From contig NZ_JABAIJ010000001.1 of NCBI RefSeq assembly GCF_012641435.1, forward strand, positions 1,674,001 through 1,738,000: DNA of 64,000 nucleotides, given 5' to 3'. Under the pieces are notes generated by a model. The model did not search any database, was not told where the DNA came from, and saw nothing but the letters and a program-made list of their open reading frames with translations. A program made the position numbers and the translations under genes. This document shows, in pieces, positions 52,919-61,691 of the stretch. Each line of letters starts with the position of its first letter. Positions within the stretch are counted from its first letter, which is position 1. The stretch is from Rhizobium sp. P38BS-XIX (lineage in GTDB: Bacteria; Pseudomonadota; Alphaproteobacteria; Rhizobiales; Rhizobiaceae).

Positions 52919-53335
52919 GAACGAGGGACCGATATGTTGGGCGCGTCGAAGCCGGAATCGGGATCGAACTCGGAAAGTCGCGCGGGGGCTGCTGGCTGAT
53001 AGCCGATGGCTGCGGTGCGGTCAAAATCGATCTGTTGAAAGCAACAATCAATTTTTCTTCACGCCACCAACATCCCGCCGAGAACGTCAGGTTCATCGCG
53101 GCGGCCTGGTAAGGCAATCTCCTCCCATGGGCGCATCGACCGCAAAACAAGCAGATGCTTAAATTTTGATCCGCGCTGACGGCAGGCACGCGGCGAGTGG
53201 AAACGTTGATGGTCTTAAATGCCTGCAAATCCGGCATTTTCCCTGCCCGCGAAATTCGCGAGGGCAACTGCGCATAGTTCTTGCATTGTCAAAATTGTTG
53301 TATTCAAATGAGTGAAAAATACGGGGACCGCACCT
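52919..53335. other. 417-base intergenic region
   Basis: Separates the divergent EamA and ATP-grasp genes. I see no convincing gene: open frames across it on both strands lack family-like sequence and ribosome-binding sites. A hairpin-forming stretch TGCCCGCGA..TCGCGAGGGCA lies near 53245. AT-rich TTGCATTGTC..TTGTTGTATTC at 53281-53305 could hold the promoter of the ATP-grasp operon. Confidence 0.55.
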
Positions 53336-54745
53336 TTGGCATTTGATGAAATGATGACTGCGGATGAAAGTCCGCGCGCACCTTACGAGAAATACTTCGA
53401 GTGGTACTCGGGCCAGGACAGAGGCCACCTCATTGCCAAATCCCGCGATGCGGAAACGATCTTCCGAAAAACAGGTATTACCTTCGCGGTCTACGGACAC
53501 GCAGACTCCTCCGAAAAACTCATTCCCTTCGACATCATCCCCCGCATCATATCAGGCCGCGAATGGCGCAAGCTCGCCCAGGGCATCGAACAGCGGGTTA
53601 TCGCACTCAACGCCTTCCTCCACGACATCTATCACAAGCAGGAAATCATTCGCGCCGGCCGCGTTCCGCGTGAGTTGATCGAGAAGAACGTCGCGTTCCT
53701 GCCTGAGATGATCGGCTTTCGCCCACCCGGCGGCGTCTACACGCACATCGTCGGCACAGATATCGTACGCACTGGCGAAGACCAGTTCTATGTGCTCGAG
53801 GACAATGCCCGCACCCCCTCCGGCGTCAGCTACATGCTGGAAAACCGCGAAACGATGATGCAGATGTTCCCCGAGCTGTTTCACCAGAACAAGGTGCAGC
53901 GCGTCGAGGATTATCCGCTGCTGCTGCGCCAGAGCCTGGCGTCACTCGCCCCTCCCGGCTGCAAAGGCAAACCGCGCGTCGCCGTGCTGACGCCCGGCAT
54001 CTACAACTCGGCCTATTACGAACATTCCTTCCTCGCCGATATGATGGGCGTCGAGTTGGTCGAAGGCTCGGATCTGCGCGTCATCGACGGCAAGGTGAAG
54101 ATGCGCACCACGCGCGGCTACGAGGCCATCGACGTGCTCTATCGCCGTGTCGATGACGATTTCCTCGATCCCCTCACCTTCCGCCCGGATTCCGCGCTCG
54201 GCATTCCCGGCATCATGGATGTCTATCGCGCCGGCAACATCACCATCGCCAATGCACCCGGCACCGGCATTTCCGACGACAAGGCGATCTATTCCTACAT
54301 GCCTGAAATCGTCGAGTTCTACACCGGCCGCAAGGCGATCCTCGAGAACGTGCCGACCTGGCGCTGTTCGGAGCCCGACAGCCTGAAATATGTGCTCGAA
54401 AACCTCGCCGATCTCGTCGTCAAGGAAGTTCACGGCTCCGGCGGCTATGGCATGCTTGTAGGACCGACGGCGACGAAGAAGGAGCGGACGGTCTTTGCCG
54501 AAAAGCTGAAGAGCAAGCCGAACAACTACATCGCGCAGCCAACCCTTTCGCTCTCGACCGTACCGATCCTCGTCAACAAGGGCATTGCGCCGCGGCATGT
54601 GGATTTGCGGCCCTATGTCCTCGTCTCCGACAAGGTGCGGATCATTCCCGGCGGGCTGACCCGCGTGGCGCTGAAGGAAGGCTCGCTGGTGGTCAACTCC
54701 AGCCAGGGCGGCGGCACCAAAGACACCTGGGTTCTGGAGGACTGA
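53336..54745 (+). CDS. circularly permuted ATP-grasp type 2 protein
   Basis: 469-aa protein of the predicted peptide/amide ligase class found with alpha-E and transglutaminase genes. Diagnostic blocks are DIIPRIISGREWRKLAQGIEQRVIALNAFLHDIYHKQEI, TPGIYNSAYYEHSFLADMMGVELVEG, VLYRRVDDDFLDP and VVKEVHGSGGYGMLVGP, given here as family signatures. The start is taken as TTG 53336 behind GGGGA (8 bases); GTG 53312 or ATG 53351 are alternatives. It is first of three co-directional genes, 6 bases before the alpha-E gene. Substrates are unknown. Confidence 0.88.
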   Translation: MAFDEMMTADESPRAPYEKYFEWYSGQDRGHLIAKSRDAETIFRKTGITFAVYGHADSSEKLIPFDIIPRIISGREWRKLAQGIEQRVIALNAFLHDIYHKQEIIRAGRVPRELIEKNVAFLPEMIGFRPPGGVYTHIVGTDIVRTGEDQFYVLEDNARTPSGVSYMLENRETMMQMFPELFHQNKVQRVEDYPLLLRQSLASLAPPGCKGKPRVAVLTPGIYNSAYYEHSFLADMMGVELVEGSDLRVIDGKVKMRTTRGYEAIDVLYRRVDDDFLDPLTFRPDSALGIPGIMDVYRAGNITIANAPGTGISDDKAIYSYMPEIVEFYTGRKAILENVPTWRCSEPDSLKYVLENLADLVVKEVHGSGGYGMLVGPTATKKERTVFAEKLKSKPNNYIAQPTLSLSTVPILVNKGIAPRHVDLRPYVLVSDKVRIIPGGLTRVALKEGSLVVNSSQGGGTKDTWVLED

Positions 54746-54751
54746 CCGGAC

Positions 54752-55693
54752 ATGCTGGGAAGAACCGCGAATGGCCTCTACTGGATGTTCCGTTACATCG
54801 AGCGTGCCGAAAACATAGCCCGCCTGGTCGATGCCGGTCAGCGCATGTCGCTGACCCGCGCCGATGCCGTCGATGACGATTGGGACGGCGTGCTGCAAAG
54901 CGCCGGCGTGCGCGAGGCCTATGACGAAGTGCATGGCAAGCTGACGGGCGCCGACGCGATCGATTATCTGATGCGTGACCGCTCCAATCCGTCTAGCGTG
55001 ATGTCCTGCATCGAATATGGCCGCAACAACGCCCGCATGGTGCGCACCGCGCTGACCCGCGACACCTGGGAAGCGACCAACGAATGCTGGATCGAGCTGA
55101 AGTCGCTGCTCGGTAAGAAGCTGAAGACGGCGGAACTGCCCGAGACGATCGACGTCATCAAGCAGCGCGCCGGCCTCATTCGCGGCGCCTTCCACGGCTC
55201 GATGCTGCGCAACGAGCTCTATAATTTTGCACGCATCGGCACCTTCATCGAGCGCGCCGACAATACCGCCCGCATCCTCGACGTGAAGTATTATGTGCTG
55301 CTGCCCTCGGTCTCGCATGTCGGCTCCTCGCTCGACAACGCGCAGTGGGAGTCGATCCTGCGCTCGGTTTCGGCTCACCGGGCCTATAAGTGGGCCTATG
55401 ACCCCGAATACAAGCCCGCCAACATTGCGGACTTCCTGATCCTTAACGGCCAGATGCCGCGTTCGCTGGCCTATTGTTATGACAAGATCGTCAGCAACCT
55501 CGGTTATCTCAGCACCGAATATGATGGGCGATTGAGCGCGCACGATACCGCAGAGGCCATCCGCCAGTTGCTTCAGAAGCTGACGATCAAGCGCGTCATG
55601 GATCAGGGCCTGCATGAATTTCTCGAAGATTTCGTTGCCCGCAACAATCAGCTGGGCGTCGAGATATCCGATGGCTATCGGTTCTATGAGTAG
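54752..55693 (+). CDS. alpha-E domain protein (DUF403)
   Basis: 313-aa all-helical protein. The opening MLGRTANGLYWMFRYIERAENIARLVDAG is the standard alpha-E start, and GTFIERADNTARILDVKYY is its internal repeat-like block. Its enzymatic role is not established; it nearly always accompanies the ATP-grasp and transglutaminase genes on either side, here separated by 6 and 12 bases. Confidence 0.93.
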   Translation: MLGRTANGLYWMFRYIERAENIARLVDAGQRMSLTRADAVDDDWDGVLQSAGVREAYDEVHGKLTGADAIDYLMRDRSNPSSVMSCIEYGRNNARMVRTALTRDTWEATNECWIELKSLLGKKLKTAELPETIDVIKQRAGLIRGAFHGSMLRNELYNFARIGTFIERADNTARILDVKYYVLLPSVSHVGSSLDNAQWESILRSVSAHRAYKWAYDPEYKPANIADFLILNGQMPRSLAYCYDKIVSNLGYLSTEYDGRLSAHDTAEAIRQLLQKLTIKRVMDQGLHEFLEDFVARNNQLGVEISDGYRFYE

Positions 55694-55705
55694 GCGGACG
55701 ACATC

Positions 55706-56530
55706 ATGAAACTGACGATCAGCCACATCACCGAATACCGTTATGACGATCCCGCACAATTCTCGCTGCAACGGCTGCGTCTGACGCCGCTCAGCGGACC
55801 CGGCCAGACGGTCATCGACTGGAAGCTGATGGTCGAAGGTGCCAATACCGAGGTCGAATATGACGACCAGTTCGGCAATCGCACCACACTCGTCTCGGTC
55901 GACGGCCTGCAGAACTCGACCCGGATCGTCGCGTCGGGCGAAGTCGAGACGCAGGATCTCAATGGCGTTATCGGGCAGCATCTCGGCTTCACCCCGCTCT
56001 GGCTCTTTCTGCGGGAATCGCCGCGCACCAAGATCGGAAAGCTGACGAAGGAGCTCGTGCGTGGCCTGACGGGCGACAACGAGCTCGGCAGGATGCACGC
56101 GCTGATGGCCGCCATTCACGAAGCGGTGGAATACAAGCCCGGCACCAGCGATACCGAGACGACCGCCGAGCAGGCTCTGGAGGCAAAGAGCGGCGTCTGC
56201 CAGGATCACGCCCATATCTTCCTTGCCGGCGCCCGGTCGTTGCAGATACCCGCCCGCTACGTTTCAGGCTATCTGCTGATGGAAGGAACGACGGAGCAGG
56301 CAGCGACCCATGCCTGGGCCGAGGTGCACATACCCGGTCTCGGCTGGGTCGGCTTCGATGCCGCCAACAACGTGTGCCCCGATGCCCGCTATGTCCGCAT
56401 TGCCACCGGCCTGTGCTATCAGGATGCCGCCCCCGTCTCCGGCCTGCGGCTGGGCACGCCGGGCGAGAGCCTTTCGGTCACGGTGACGGTGGCAAATCAG
56501 GGACAGAGCCAAAGCCAAAGTCAGAGCTGA
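55706..56530 (+). CDS. transglutaminase-like family protein
   Basis: 274-aa protein. The N-terminal beta region LTISHITEYRYDDPAQFSLQRLRLTPLSGPGQ is typical. The papain-like catalytic triad is visible as C165 (KSGVCQDHAH), H202 (ATHAWAEVHIPG) and D218 (VGFDAANN). The C-terminus ends in a Gln-Ser repeat (QGQSQSQSQS). It is the third gene of the cassette and may cleave or transfer the amide made by the ATP-grasp protein. Confidence 0.92.
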   Translation: MKLTISHITEYRYDDPAQFSLQRLRLTPLSGPGQTVIDWKLMVEGANTEVEYDDQFGNRTTLVSVDGLQNSTRIVASGEVETQDLNGVIGQHLGFTPLWLFLRESPRTKIGKLTKELVRGLTGDNELGRMHALMAAIHEAVEYKPGTSDTETTAEQALEAKSGVCQDHAHIFLAGARSLQIPARYVSGYLLMEGTTEQAATHAWAEVHIPGLGWVGFDAANNVCPDARYVRIATGLCYQDAAPVSGLRLGTPGESLSVTVTVANQGQSQSQSQS

Positions 56531-56662
56531 AAGATACAAGCTTGGCTTGCGAAAGAGGTCGTGGCACCGCATTGTGCCCGTCGAAACCACGGACTATCGA
56601 TGTTCGTGGCATCACGAGACTTCGGTCTTCATCAGCCGTTTCAGCACATATGGAGAGATTAG

Positions 56663-57133
56663 ATGGCCAGGCACTGCAACAGGTCGATAGCCACGGCCGT
56701 AGCACTCCTCACCGTCGCCCTTACGACTGGCACCGCCTTTGCGAAATCCGGCGCGGAATTGCTGACGGGCCGTTGGGCGCTCGCGCAAGATAGCCAAACG
56801 TCTGCAGAGCAGCAAAAGCCTTACAAGACAATTGACATCCAGCCGTGTGGCGACGGTCTTTGTGGCGTGAGCGTCACCGATAAGGGCGACTGCGGCGAGA
56901 CTCTCTTTCGCGATCTGACACTGCACGAGGGGCCGCTTGGAACATTTGCCGACGGATCCGGCCCCTGGGGCAAGGATATGCTCGATCTCCGCATCGTCTA
57001 TCTCGATGAAACCGCGCAGATCGGTTTGTTCCTGTCCAGCTTTACGCCTGGCGCCAATGACGAGGGCACGAGGTCCGTCGAATACCACGAGACCTACCAG
57101 CATAGTGCGGAAGCGACCTGCAAGGTCAAATAG
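56663..57133 (+). CDS. small secreted protein, DUF2147-like
   Basis: 156-aa protein with a signal peptide (about residues 1-27, RSIATAVALLTVALTTGTAFA). The mature part starts with LLTGRWALAQ and has the Cys pair IQPCGDGLCGV, which resembles DUF2147 (GxW ... CGxxLCG). Two more Cys lie in KGDCGETLF and near the C-terminus. The function is unknown. It stands alone between the transglutaminase gene and a shared terminator. Confidence 0.65.
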   Translation: MARHCNRSIATAVALLTVALTTGTAFAKSGAELLTGRWALAQDSQTSAEQQKPYKTIDIQPCGDGLCGVSVTDKGDCGETLFRDLTLHEGPLGTFADGSGPWGKDMLDLRIVYLDETAQIGLFLSSFTPGANDEGTRSVEYHETYQHSAEATCKVK

Positions 57134-57219
57134 CCAAGTCGAAAACAGGCAATGAGGGTCTCATTCGCCAATGAAGAGCAACCGGATTGCAGCTACGATC
57201 CAGGCTTTGCCCCATAATA

Positions 57220-57247
57220 AAAGAGCGGAGCTTCAGCCCCGCTCTTT
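57220..57247 (-). terminator. terminator of the arabinonate/ggu gene cluster
   Basis: AAAGAGCGG / CCGCTCTTT form a 9-base stem, with GC-TTCA-GC inside. On the minus strand it runs into TTTTATT, fitting the end of the dehydratase transcript. It may also stop the plus-strand gene. Confidence 0.75.
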
Positions 57248-57265
57248 CCATTCAAGACACCGATA

Positions 57266-59011
57266 TCAATGGCTGTCGCGGTTGTTCGGGATTTCCGAGC
57301 CGCGCGGGCCGACGAGGAAGTCGAGGTCGGCGCCGGTATCGGCCTGCATGACCGACTTCACATAGAGACCACCGTAACCGCCGTTGAGCGGCTTGACCGG
57401 TGAAACCCAGGCGGCGCGGCGCTTTGCCAGTTCCTCGTCCGAAACCTCGAGCTGGATGGTGCGGCCGGGAACGTCGACGGCGATGATGTCACCGTTTTGA
57501 ACCAGCGCCAGCGGACCGCCATCGGCCGCTTCCGGAGCGGTGTGCAGGATGACGGTGCCGTAGGCGGTGCCGGACATGCGTGCATCCGAAATGCGGATCA
57601 TGTCGGTGATACCCTTCTTCAGCACCTTCGGCGGCAGGCCCATGTTGCCGACTTCGGCCATGCCCGGGTAACCCTTCGGGCCGCAATATTTGAGAACCAT
57701 GATACAGTTCTCGTCGATATCGAGATCGTCGCGGTTGATGCGGGCGTGATAGTCCTCGATGCTTTCGAAGACGACCGCGCGGCCCTTGTGCTGCATCAGA
57801 TGCGGCGAAGCGGCGGATGGCTTGAGGACGGCGCCCTTCGGTGCGAGGTTGCCACGCAGAACGGCGATGCCGCCCGACTGCGTCAGTGCATTCTCCTTCG
57901 GAACGATGACGTCGTCATTGTAGTTGACCACGTCCTTCACACCGGCCCAGATCGTGTCGCCGGTCACGGTGAGAGCGTCCTTGTGCAGCAGGCCCATCTC
58001 GCCCACGGCCTTGATGACGACAGGCAGGCCGCCGGCATAGTAGAACTCTTCCATCAGGTGCTTACCCGACGGCTGCAGGTTGACGATCGTCGGAACGTCG
58101 CGGCCGAGACGATCCCAATCGTCGAGCGAGAGATCGACGCCGATGCGGCCGGCCAGTGCCAACAGGTGCAGCACGGCATTCGTGGAGCCGCCGACGGCAC
58201 CGTTGACGCGAATGGCGTTCTCGAAGGCTTCCTTGGTCAGAATGTCCGATGGTTTCAGGTCTTCCTTGACCATGTCGACGATGCGGCGGCCGGACAGTTG
58301 CGAGATGACGCGGCGGCGCGCATCGACAGCCGGAATGGCGGCATTGCCGGGCAAGGTCATGCCGAGCGCTTCGGCCATAGACGCCATGGTCGAGGCCGTG
58401 CCCATGGTCATACAGCTACCGGCCGAGCGAGCCATGCCCTGTTCAGCATCCATGAATTCGTCGAGCGACATCTCGCCGGACTTCACCATTTCCGAGAACT
58501 GCCAGATCGCCGTGCCGGAGCCAACATCCTTGCCGCGCCACTTACCGTTCAACATCGGGCCGCCGGAAACGAGAATGACCGGGATATCAACCGAGGCAGC
58601 CCCCATCAGCAGGCTCGGCGTGGTCTTGTCGCAGCCGCCGAGCAGCACGACGCCATCGACCGGATTGCCACGGATCGCTTCTTCGACGTCCATGGCCGCG
58701 AGGTTGCGGAACATCATGGCCGTCGGGCGCAGCGTGCTCTCGCCGACGGAAAAGACCGGGAATTCGACGGGGAAACCGCCCGCTTCGTAAACGCCGCGCT
58801 TCACGCGCTCTGCGAGATCGCGCAGATGCGCGTTGCAGGGCGTCAGCTCCGACCAGGTGTTACAGATGCCGATGATCGGGCGGCCGTCGAACGTGTCGGC
58901 CGGCAGGCCCTGGTTCTTCATCCAGGAGCGATGCATGATCGCGTTCTTGCCGGTGCCGCCGAACCAGTCGTAGGATCGCAGCTTGCGCGGCCATTCAGCT
59001 TTCTTTTTCAT
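57266..59011 (-). CDS. L-arabinonate dehydratase (IlvD/EDD family)
   Basis: 581-aa [2Fe-2S] dehydratase. Cluster Cys are C59 (NTWSELTPCN), C127 (LGGCDKTTPS) and C200 (SAGSCMTMG). These positions agree with my recollection of the R. leguminosarum L-arabinonate dehydratase and support ATG 59011 as the start. It removes water from L-arabinonate (and similar pentonates/hexonates) to give the 2-keto-3-deoxy acid. A longer open frame to 59170 lies over the dehydrogenase gene's 3' end and is rejected. Its neighbours supply the later steps. Confidence 0.9.
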   Translation of the reverse strand: MKKKAEWPRKLRSYDWFGGTGKNAIMHRSWMKNQGLPADTFDGRPIIGICNTWSELTPCNAHLRDLAERVKRGVYEAGGFPVEFPVFSVGESTLRPTAMMFRNLAAMDVEEAIRGNPVDGVVLLGGCDKTTPSLLMGAASVDIPVILVSGGPMLNGKWRGKDVGSGTAIWQFSEMVKSGEMSLDEFMDAEQGMARSAGSCMTMGTASTMASMAEALGMTLPGNAAIPAVDARRRVISQLSGRRIVDMVKEDLKPSDILTKEAFENAIRVNGAVGGSTNAVLHLLALAGRIGVDLSLDDWDRLGRDVPTIVNLQPSGKHLMEEFYYAGGLPVVIKAVGEMGLLHKDALTVTGDTIWAGVKDVVNYNDDVIVPKENALTQSGGIAVLRGNLAPKGAVLKPSAASPHLMQHKGRAVVFESIEDYHARINRDDLDIDENCIMVLKYCGPKGYPGMAEVGNMGLPPKVLKKGITDMIRISDARMSGTAYGTVILHTAPEAADGGPLALVQNGDIIAVDVPGRTIQLEVSDEELAKRRAAWVSPVKPLNGGYGGLYVKSVMQADTGADLDFLVGPRGSEIPNNRDSH

Positions 59012-59075
59012 AGTCTCAGGTACCTTTTGCGTCGCCCGGGCCGCCTCGTCGCGCCCGGGCTTTGGAAGTCGATCG

Positions 59076-60509
59076 TCAGGCCAGCGTGTAGGCGGTCTTG
59101 ACGGTGGTGAAGAATTCGGCGGCATATTTGCCCTGCTCGCGCGGACCGAAGGACGAACCCTTGCGGCCACCGAACGGCACGTGGAAGTCGACGCCGGCCG
59201 TCGGCAGGTTGACCATCACCATGCCCGCTTCCGCATTGCGCTTGAAATGCGTCGCATGCTTCAGGCTCGTCGTGGCAATGCCGGAGGACAGGCCGAACGG
59301 CGTGTCGTTGGCAACAGCAAGCGCCTCGTCGTAATCCTTGACGCGGATGACCGAGGCAACCGGTCCGAAGATTTCTTCGCGGCTGATGCGCATCTCGTTC
59401 GTCGCCTCGGTGAACAGCGTCGGCTGCAGGTAGAAGCCGGGCGTGTCGCGGCTGATAAGCTCGCCGCCGAAGGCAAGCCTGGCGCCTTCCTGTTTGCCGA
59501 TCTCAATATAGTCGGTATCCGTCTTCAGCTGCTTGGCATCGACCACAGGGCCGATATGCGTGCCCGACTTCAGGGCATTGTCGACATTCAGCGTCTTCAG
59601 TCTCTCCGTCAGCGCCGCCACGAACCTGTCGTGAATGCCTTCTGTGACGATCAGACGCGACGAGGCCGTGCAACGCTGGCCGGTCGAGAAGAAGGCGGAG
59701 TTGGCAGCCGCTTCGACGGCAACCGTCAGATCGGCATCGTCAAGCACGACCATCGGGTTCTTGCCACCCATTTCGAGCTGATACTTGCGGCCATGCTCGA
59801 CCGAAGACAGCGCCACACGCTTGCCGGTGCCGACCGAGCCGGTGAAGGTGAGACCCGACAGAAACGGGCTGTCGAGCATCGCCTGGCCGACGACAGAACC
59901 CTTGCCCATGACGAGGTTCAGCACGCCCTTCGGCAGGCCGGCGCGATGGAGGATATCGACGATCGCCCAGGAGCAGCCCGGCACGAGATCCGCCGGCTTG
60001 AAGACGATGGTGTTGCCGTAGCAGAGCGCCGGCGCGATCTTCCAGGCCGGAATGGCGATCGGGAAGTTCCAGGGCGTGATGATGCCGATGACGCCGAGCG
60101 GCTCGCGGGTGATCTCGACGCCGATATTCGGACGCACGGAGGGAAGAACTTCGCCTGCCAGGCGCAGCGCCTCGCCGGCGAAGAAGTCGAAGATCTGCGC
60201 GGCACGGATGGTCTCGCCGATCGCTTCAGGAAGCGTCTTGCCCTCTTCGCGGGCAAGCAGCGCGCCGAGTTCATCTTTGCGGGCCAGGATCTCGTCGCTG
60301 GTCTTCCTCAGGATGGAATGACGCTCCAGAATACCGGAGCGCGACCAGGCCGGAAAGGCAGCCTTGGCGGCAGCGATCGCATCCGCGACATCCTGTGCGG
60401 TCGCGCTCGCGTAGAGGCCGACGACCTCGTTCGTATCCGACGGGTTGATGTTCTCGCTCCCGCTCGTTCCCGTCCACTCACCGGCGATCAAGTTCTGATG
60501 AATCGTCAT
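59076..60509 (-). CDS. 2-oxoglutarate semialdehyde dehydrogenase (aldehyde dehydrogenase family)
   Basis: 477-aa NAD(P)-dependent aldehyde dehydrogenase. The catalytic Glu lies in YQLEMGGKNPMVVLDDADL and the catalytic Cys in FFSTGQRCTASSRLIV. The cofactor pocket is in ITPWNFPIAIPAWK and FTGSVGTGK. Context with the arabinonate dehydratase points to 2-oxoglutarate semialdehyde to 2-oxoglutarate, the last step of non-phosphorylated pentose oxidation. It lies 64 bases before the dehydratase and 65 after gguC. Confidence 0.88.
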   Translation of the reverse strand: MTIHQNLIAGEWTGTSGSENINPSDTNEVVGLYASATAQDVADAIAAAKAAFPAWSRSGILERHSILRKTSDEILARKDELGALLAREEGKTLPEAIGETIRAAQIFDFFAGEALRLAGEVLPSVRPNIGVEITREPLGVIGIITPWNFPIAIPAWKIAPALCYGNTIVFKPADLVPGCSWAIVDILHRAGLPKGVLNLVMGKGSVVGQAMLDSPFLSGLTFTGSVGTGKRVALSSVEHGRKYQLEMGGKNPMVVLDDADLTVAVEAAANSAFFSTGQRCTASSRLIVTEGIHDRFVAALTERLKTLNVDNALKSGTHIGPVVDAKQLKTDTDYIEIGKQEGARLAFGGELISRDTPGFYLQPTLFTEATNEMRISREEIFGPVASVIRVKDYDEALAVANDTPFGLSSGIATTSLKHATHFKRNAEAGMVMVNLPTAGVDFHVPFGGRKGSSFGPREQGKYAAEFFTTVKTAYTLA

Positions 60510-60574
60510 GGCCTCATGCCTTCCTGGTCATATTGGAGACGCCCGGCCAACCGCTTGCGGCCGGGCTCGACAAA

Positions 60575-61573
60575 TTACAGCTGGCGAACAGCCACGTCTT
60601 CCTCGGCATCGACAGCCAAAGGATTGCGCAGCGGCAAACCAAACTCGGCAACTTCGATTTCGAAGACATCGCCGACTTCCGGCTTGATGCCCTCCGCGAA
60701 CGACAGCGTCGCCGTGCCGAACATGTGCACATGCACATCGCCTGGAACGCGGAAGATGCCGTACTTGAAGTGGTGATATTCGAGATTTGCGAAGGTGTGC
60801 GACATGTTCGCCTCGCCAGACAGGAAAGGCTTTTCGAAGATCACCTTGTCGCCGCGCGTAATGCGGGACGTGCCGCGAATATCGTCCGGTGCCGCACCAA
60901 TGCGGATTTCCGGGCCGAAGCTGGCCGGCCGCAGCTTGGAATGAGCGAGATAGAGATAGTTGATCCGTTCGGTAACGTGATCGGAAAATTCGTTCGACAG
61001 CGCAAAACCGATGCGGAACGGCGTGCCATCCTTGGCGATGACATAGATACCGGCCATTTCAGGCTCTTCGCCGCCATCAAGCGCGAAGGACGGCGACACG
61101 AGCGCTGCACCCGGAGCCGCAACGCCATAGCCGTTGCCCTTGTAGAACCATTCGGGCTGCACGCCCTTTTCGCCCGCCTTCGGCTTACCGTTCTCGATGC
61201 CCATCTTGAACATCTTCATGGAGTCGGTCAGCGTCTCTTCCGCAGCTTCTGTCGTTTTCTTGTGCATGGAATCGCGCGTGGCGGCAGAGCCGAGATGCGT
61301 CAGGCCGGTGCCGGTCAGATGCAGGTGAGCAGCATCCGGATGCGTGATCGGCGACAGGAAGCGACCTTCGACGTAAACCTTCTCGAGATCGATGGTTTCG
61401 CCAAGACCATGTGCCTCGATGACTGACGCTAGCGACTTGCCGCTCTCGGCCGCTTCCATGGCGAGCTGGTAGACGCTTCCGCCATTGACGACAGCCTTGG
61501 CGGCTTCGCCAGGTCCATTGCGGACGGCAACGACGATCTCGCCGTTCGAACCCTTGATCTGGGAGATGAGCAT
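60575..61573 (-). CDS. gguC: GguC, fumarylacetoacetate-hydrolase-family protein
   Basis: 332-aa protein of the AraD1/FAH-like fold. ISQIKGSNGEIVVAVRNG opens it and the metal/active region is near HLHLTGTGLTHLGSAATRDSMH. Its position directly after gguB matches the Agrobacterium chvE-gguA-gguB-gguC order. Together with the dehydratase and semialdehyde dehydrogenase it probably acts on the 2-keto-3-deoxypentonate step; the exact reaction is inference. ATG 61573 is preferred because AAGGA lies 8 bases upstream; ATG 61582 sits directly on it. Confidence 0.87.
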   Translation of the reverse strand: MLISQIKGSNGEIVVAVRNGPGEAAKAVVNGGSVYQLAMEAAESGKSLASVIEAHGLGETIDLEKVYVEGRFLSPITHPDAAHLHLTGTGLTHLGSAATRDSMHKKTTEAAEETLTDSMKMFKMGIENGKPKAGEKGVQPEWFYKGNGYGVAAPGAALVSPSFALDGGEEPEMAGIYVIAKDGTPFRIGFALSNEFSDHVTERINYLYLAHSKLRPASFGPEIRIGAAPDDIRGTSRITRGDKVIFEKPFLSGEANMSHTFANLEYHHFKYGIFRVPGDVHVHMFGTATLSFAEGIKPEVGDVFEIEVAEFGLPLRNPLAVDAEEDVAVRQL

Positions 61574-61691
61574 GTCTTTCATCCTTTCCTATCAGACAGA
61601 GAACGGATGCAGTTTACCGTTCCGGCTCTCAGCGAGAGCCGGACTCTGTCATGGATTTGGTTTTAAAATCTTGGATTGAACGCTTGAGCGA

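Noticed and set aside
52821..53162. 113-codon open frame in the EamA/ATP-grasp intergenic region
   Set aside because: It overlaps the EamA gene, has no good ribosome-binding site, and its sequence is low in recognisable structure.
53159..53500. 113-codon minus-strand open frame opposite the ATP-grasp start
   Set aside because: It overlaps the 5' end of a supported gene and shows no family resemblance.
53942..56215. 757-codon minus-strand open frame across the ATP-grasp/alpha-E/transglutaminase genes
   Set aside because: It mirrors three well-supported plus-strand genes and has no family-like motif; a typical antisense artefact of GC-rich codon use.
59012..59170. Longer start for the arabinonate dehydratase
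   Set aside because: The three cluster Cys fall at the expected positions only with ATG 59011, and the extension overlaps the dehydrogenase gene's end.
57497..60776. Two long plus-strand open frames opposite the dehydratase, dehydrogenase and gguC genes
   Set aside because: Antisense shadows; the minus-strand proteins carry complete catalytic motifs.
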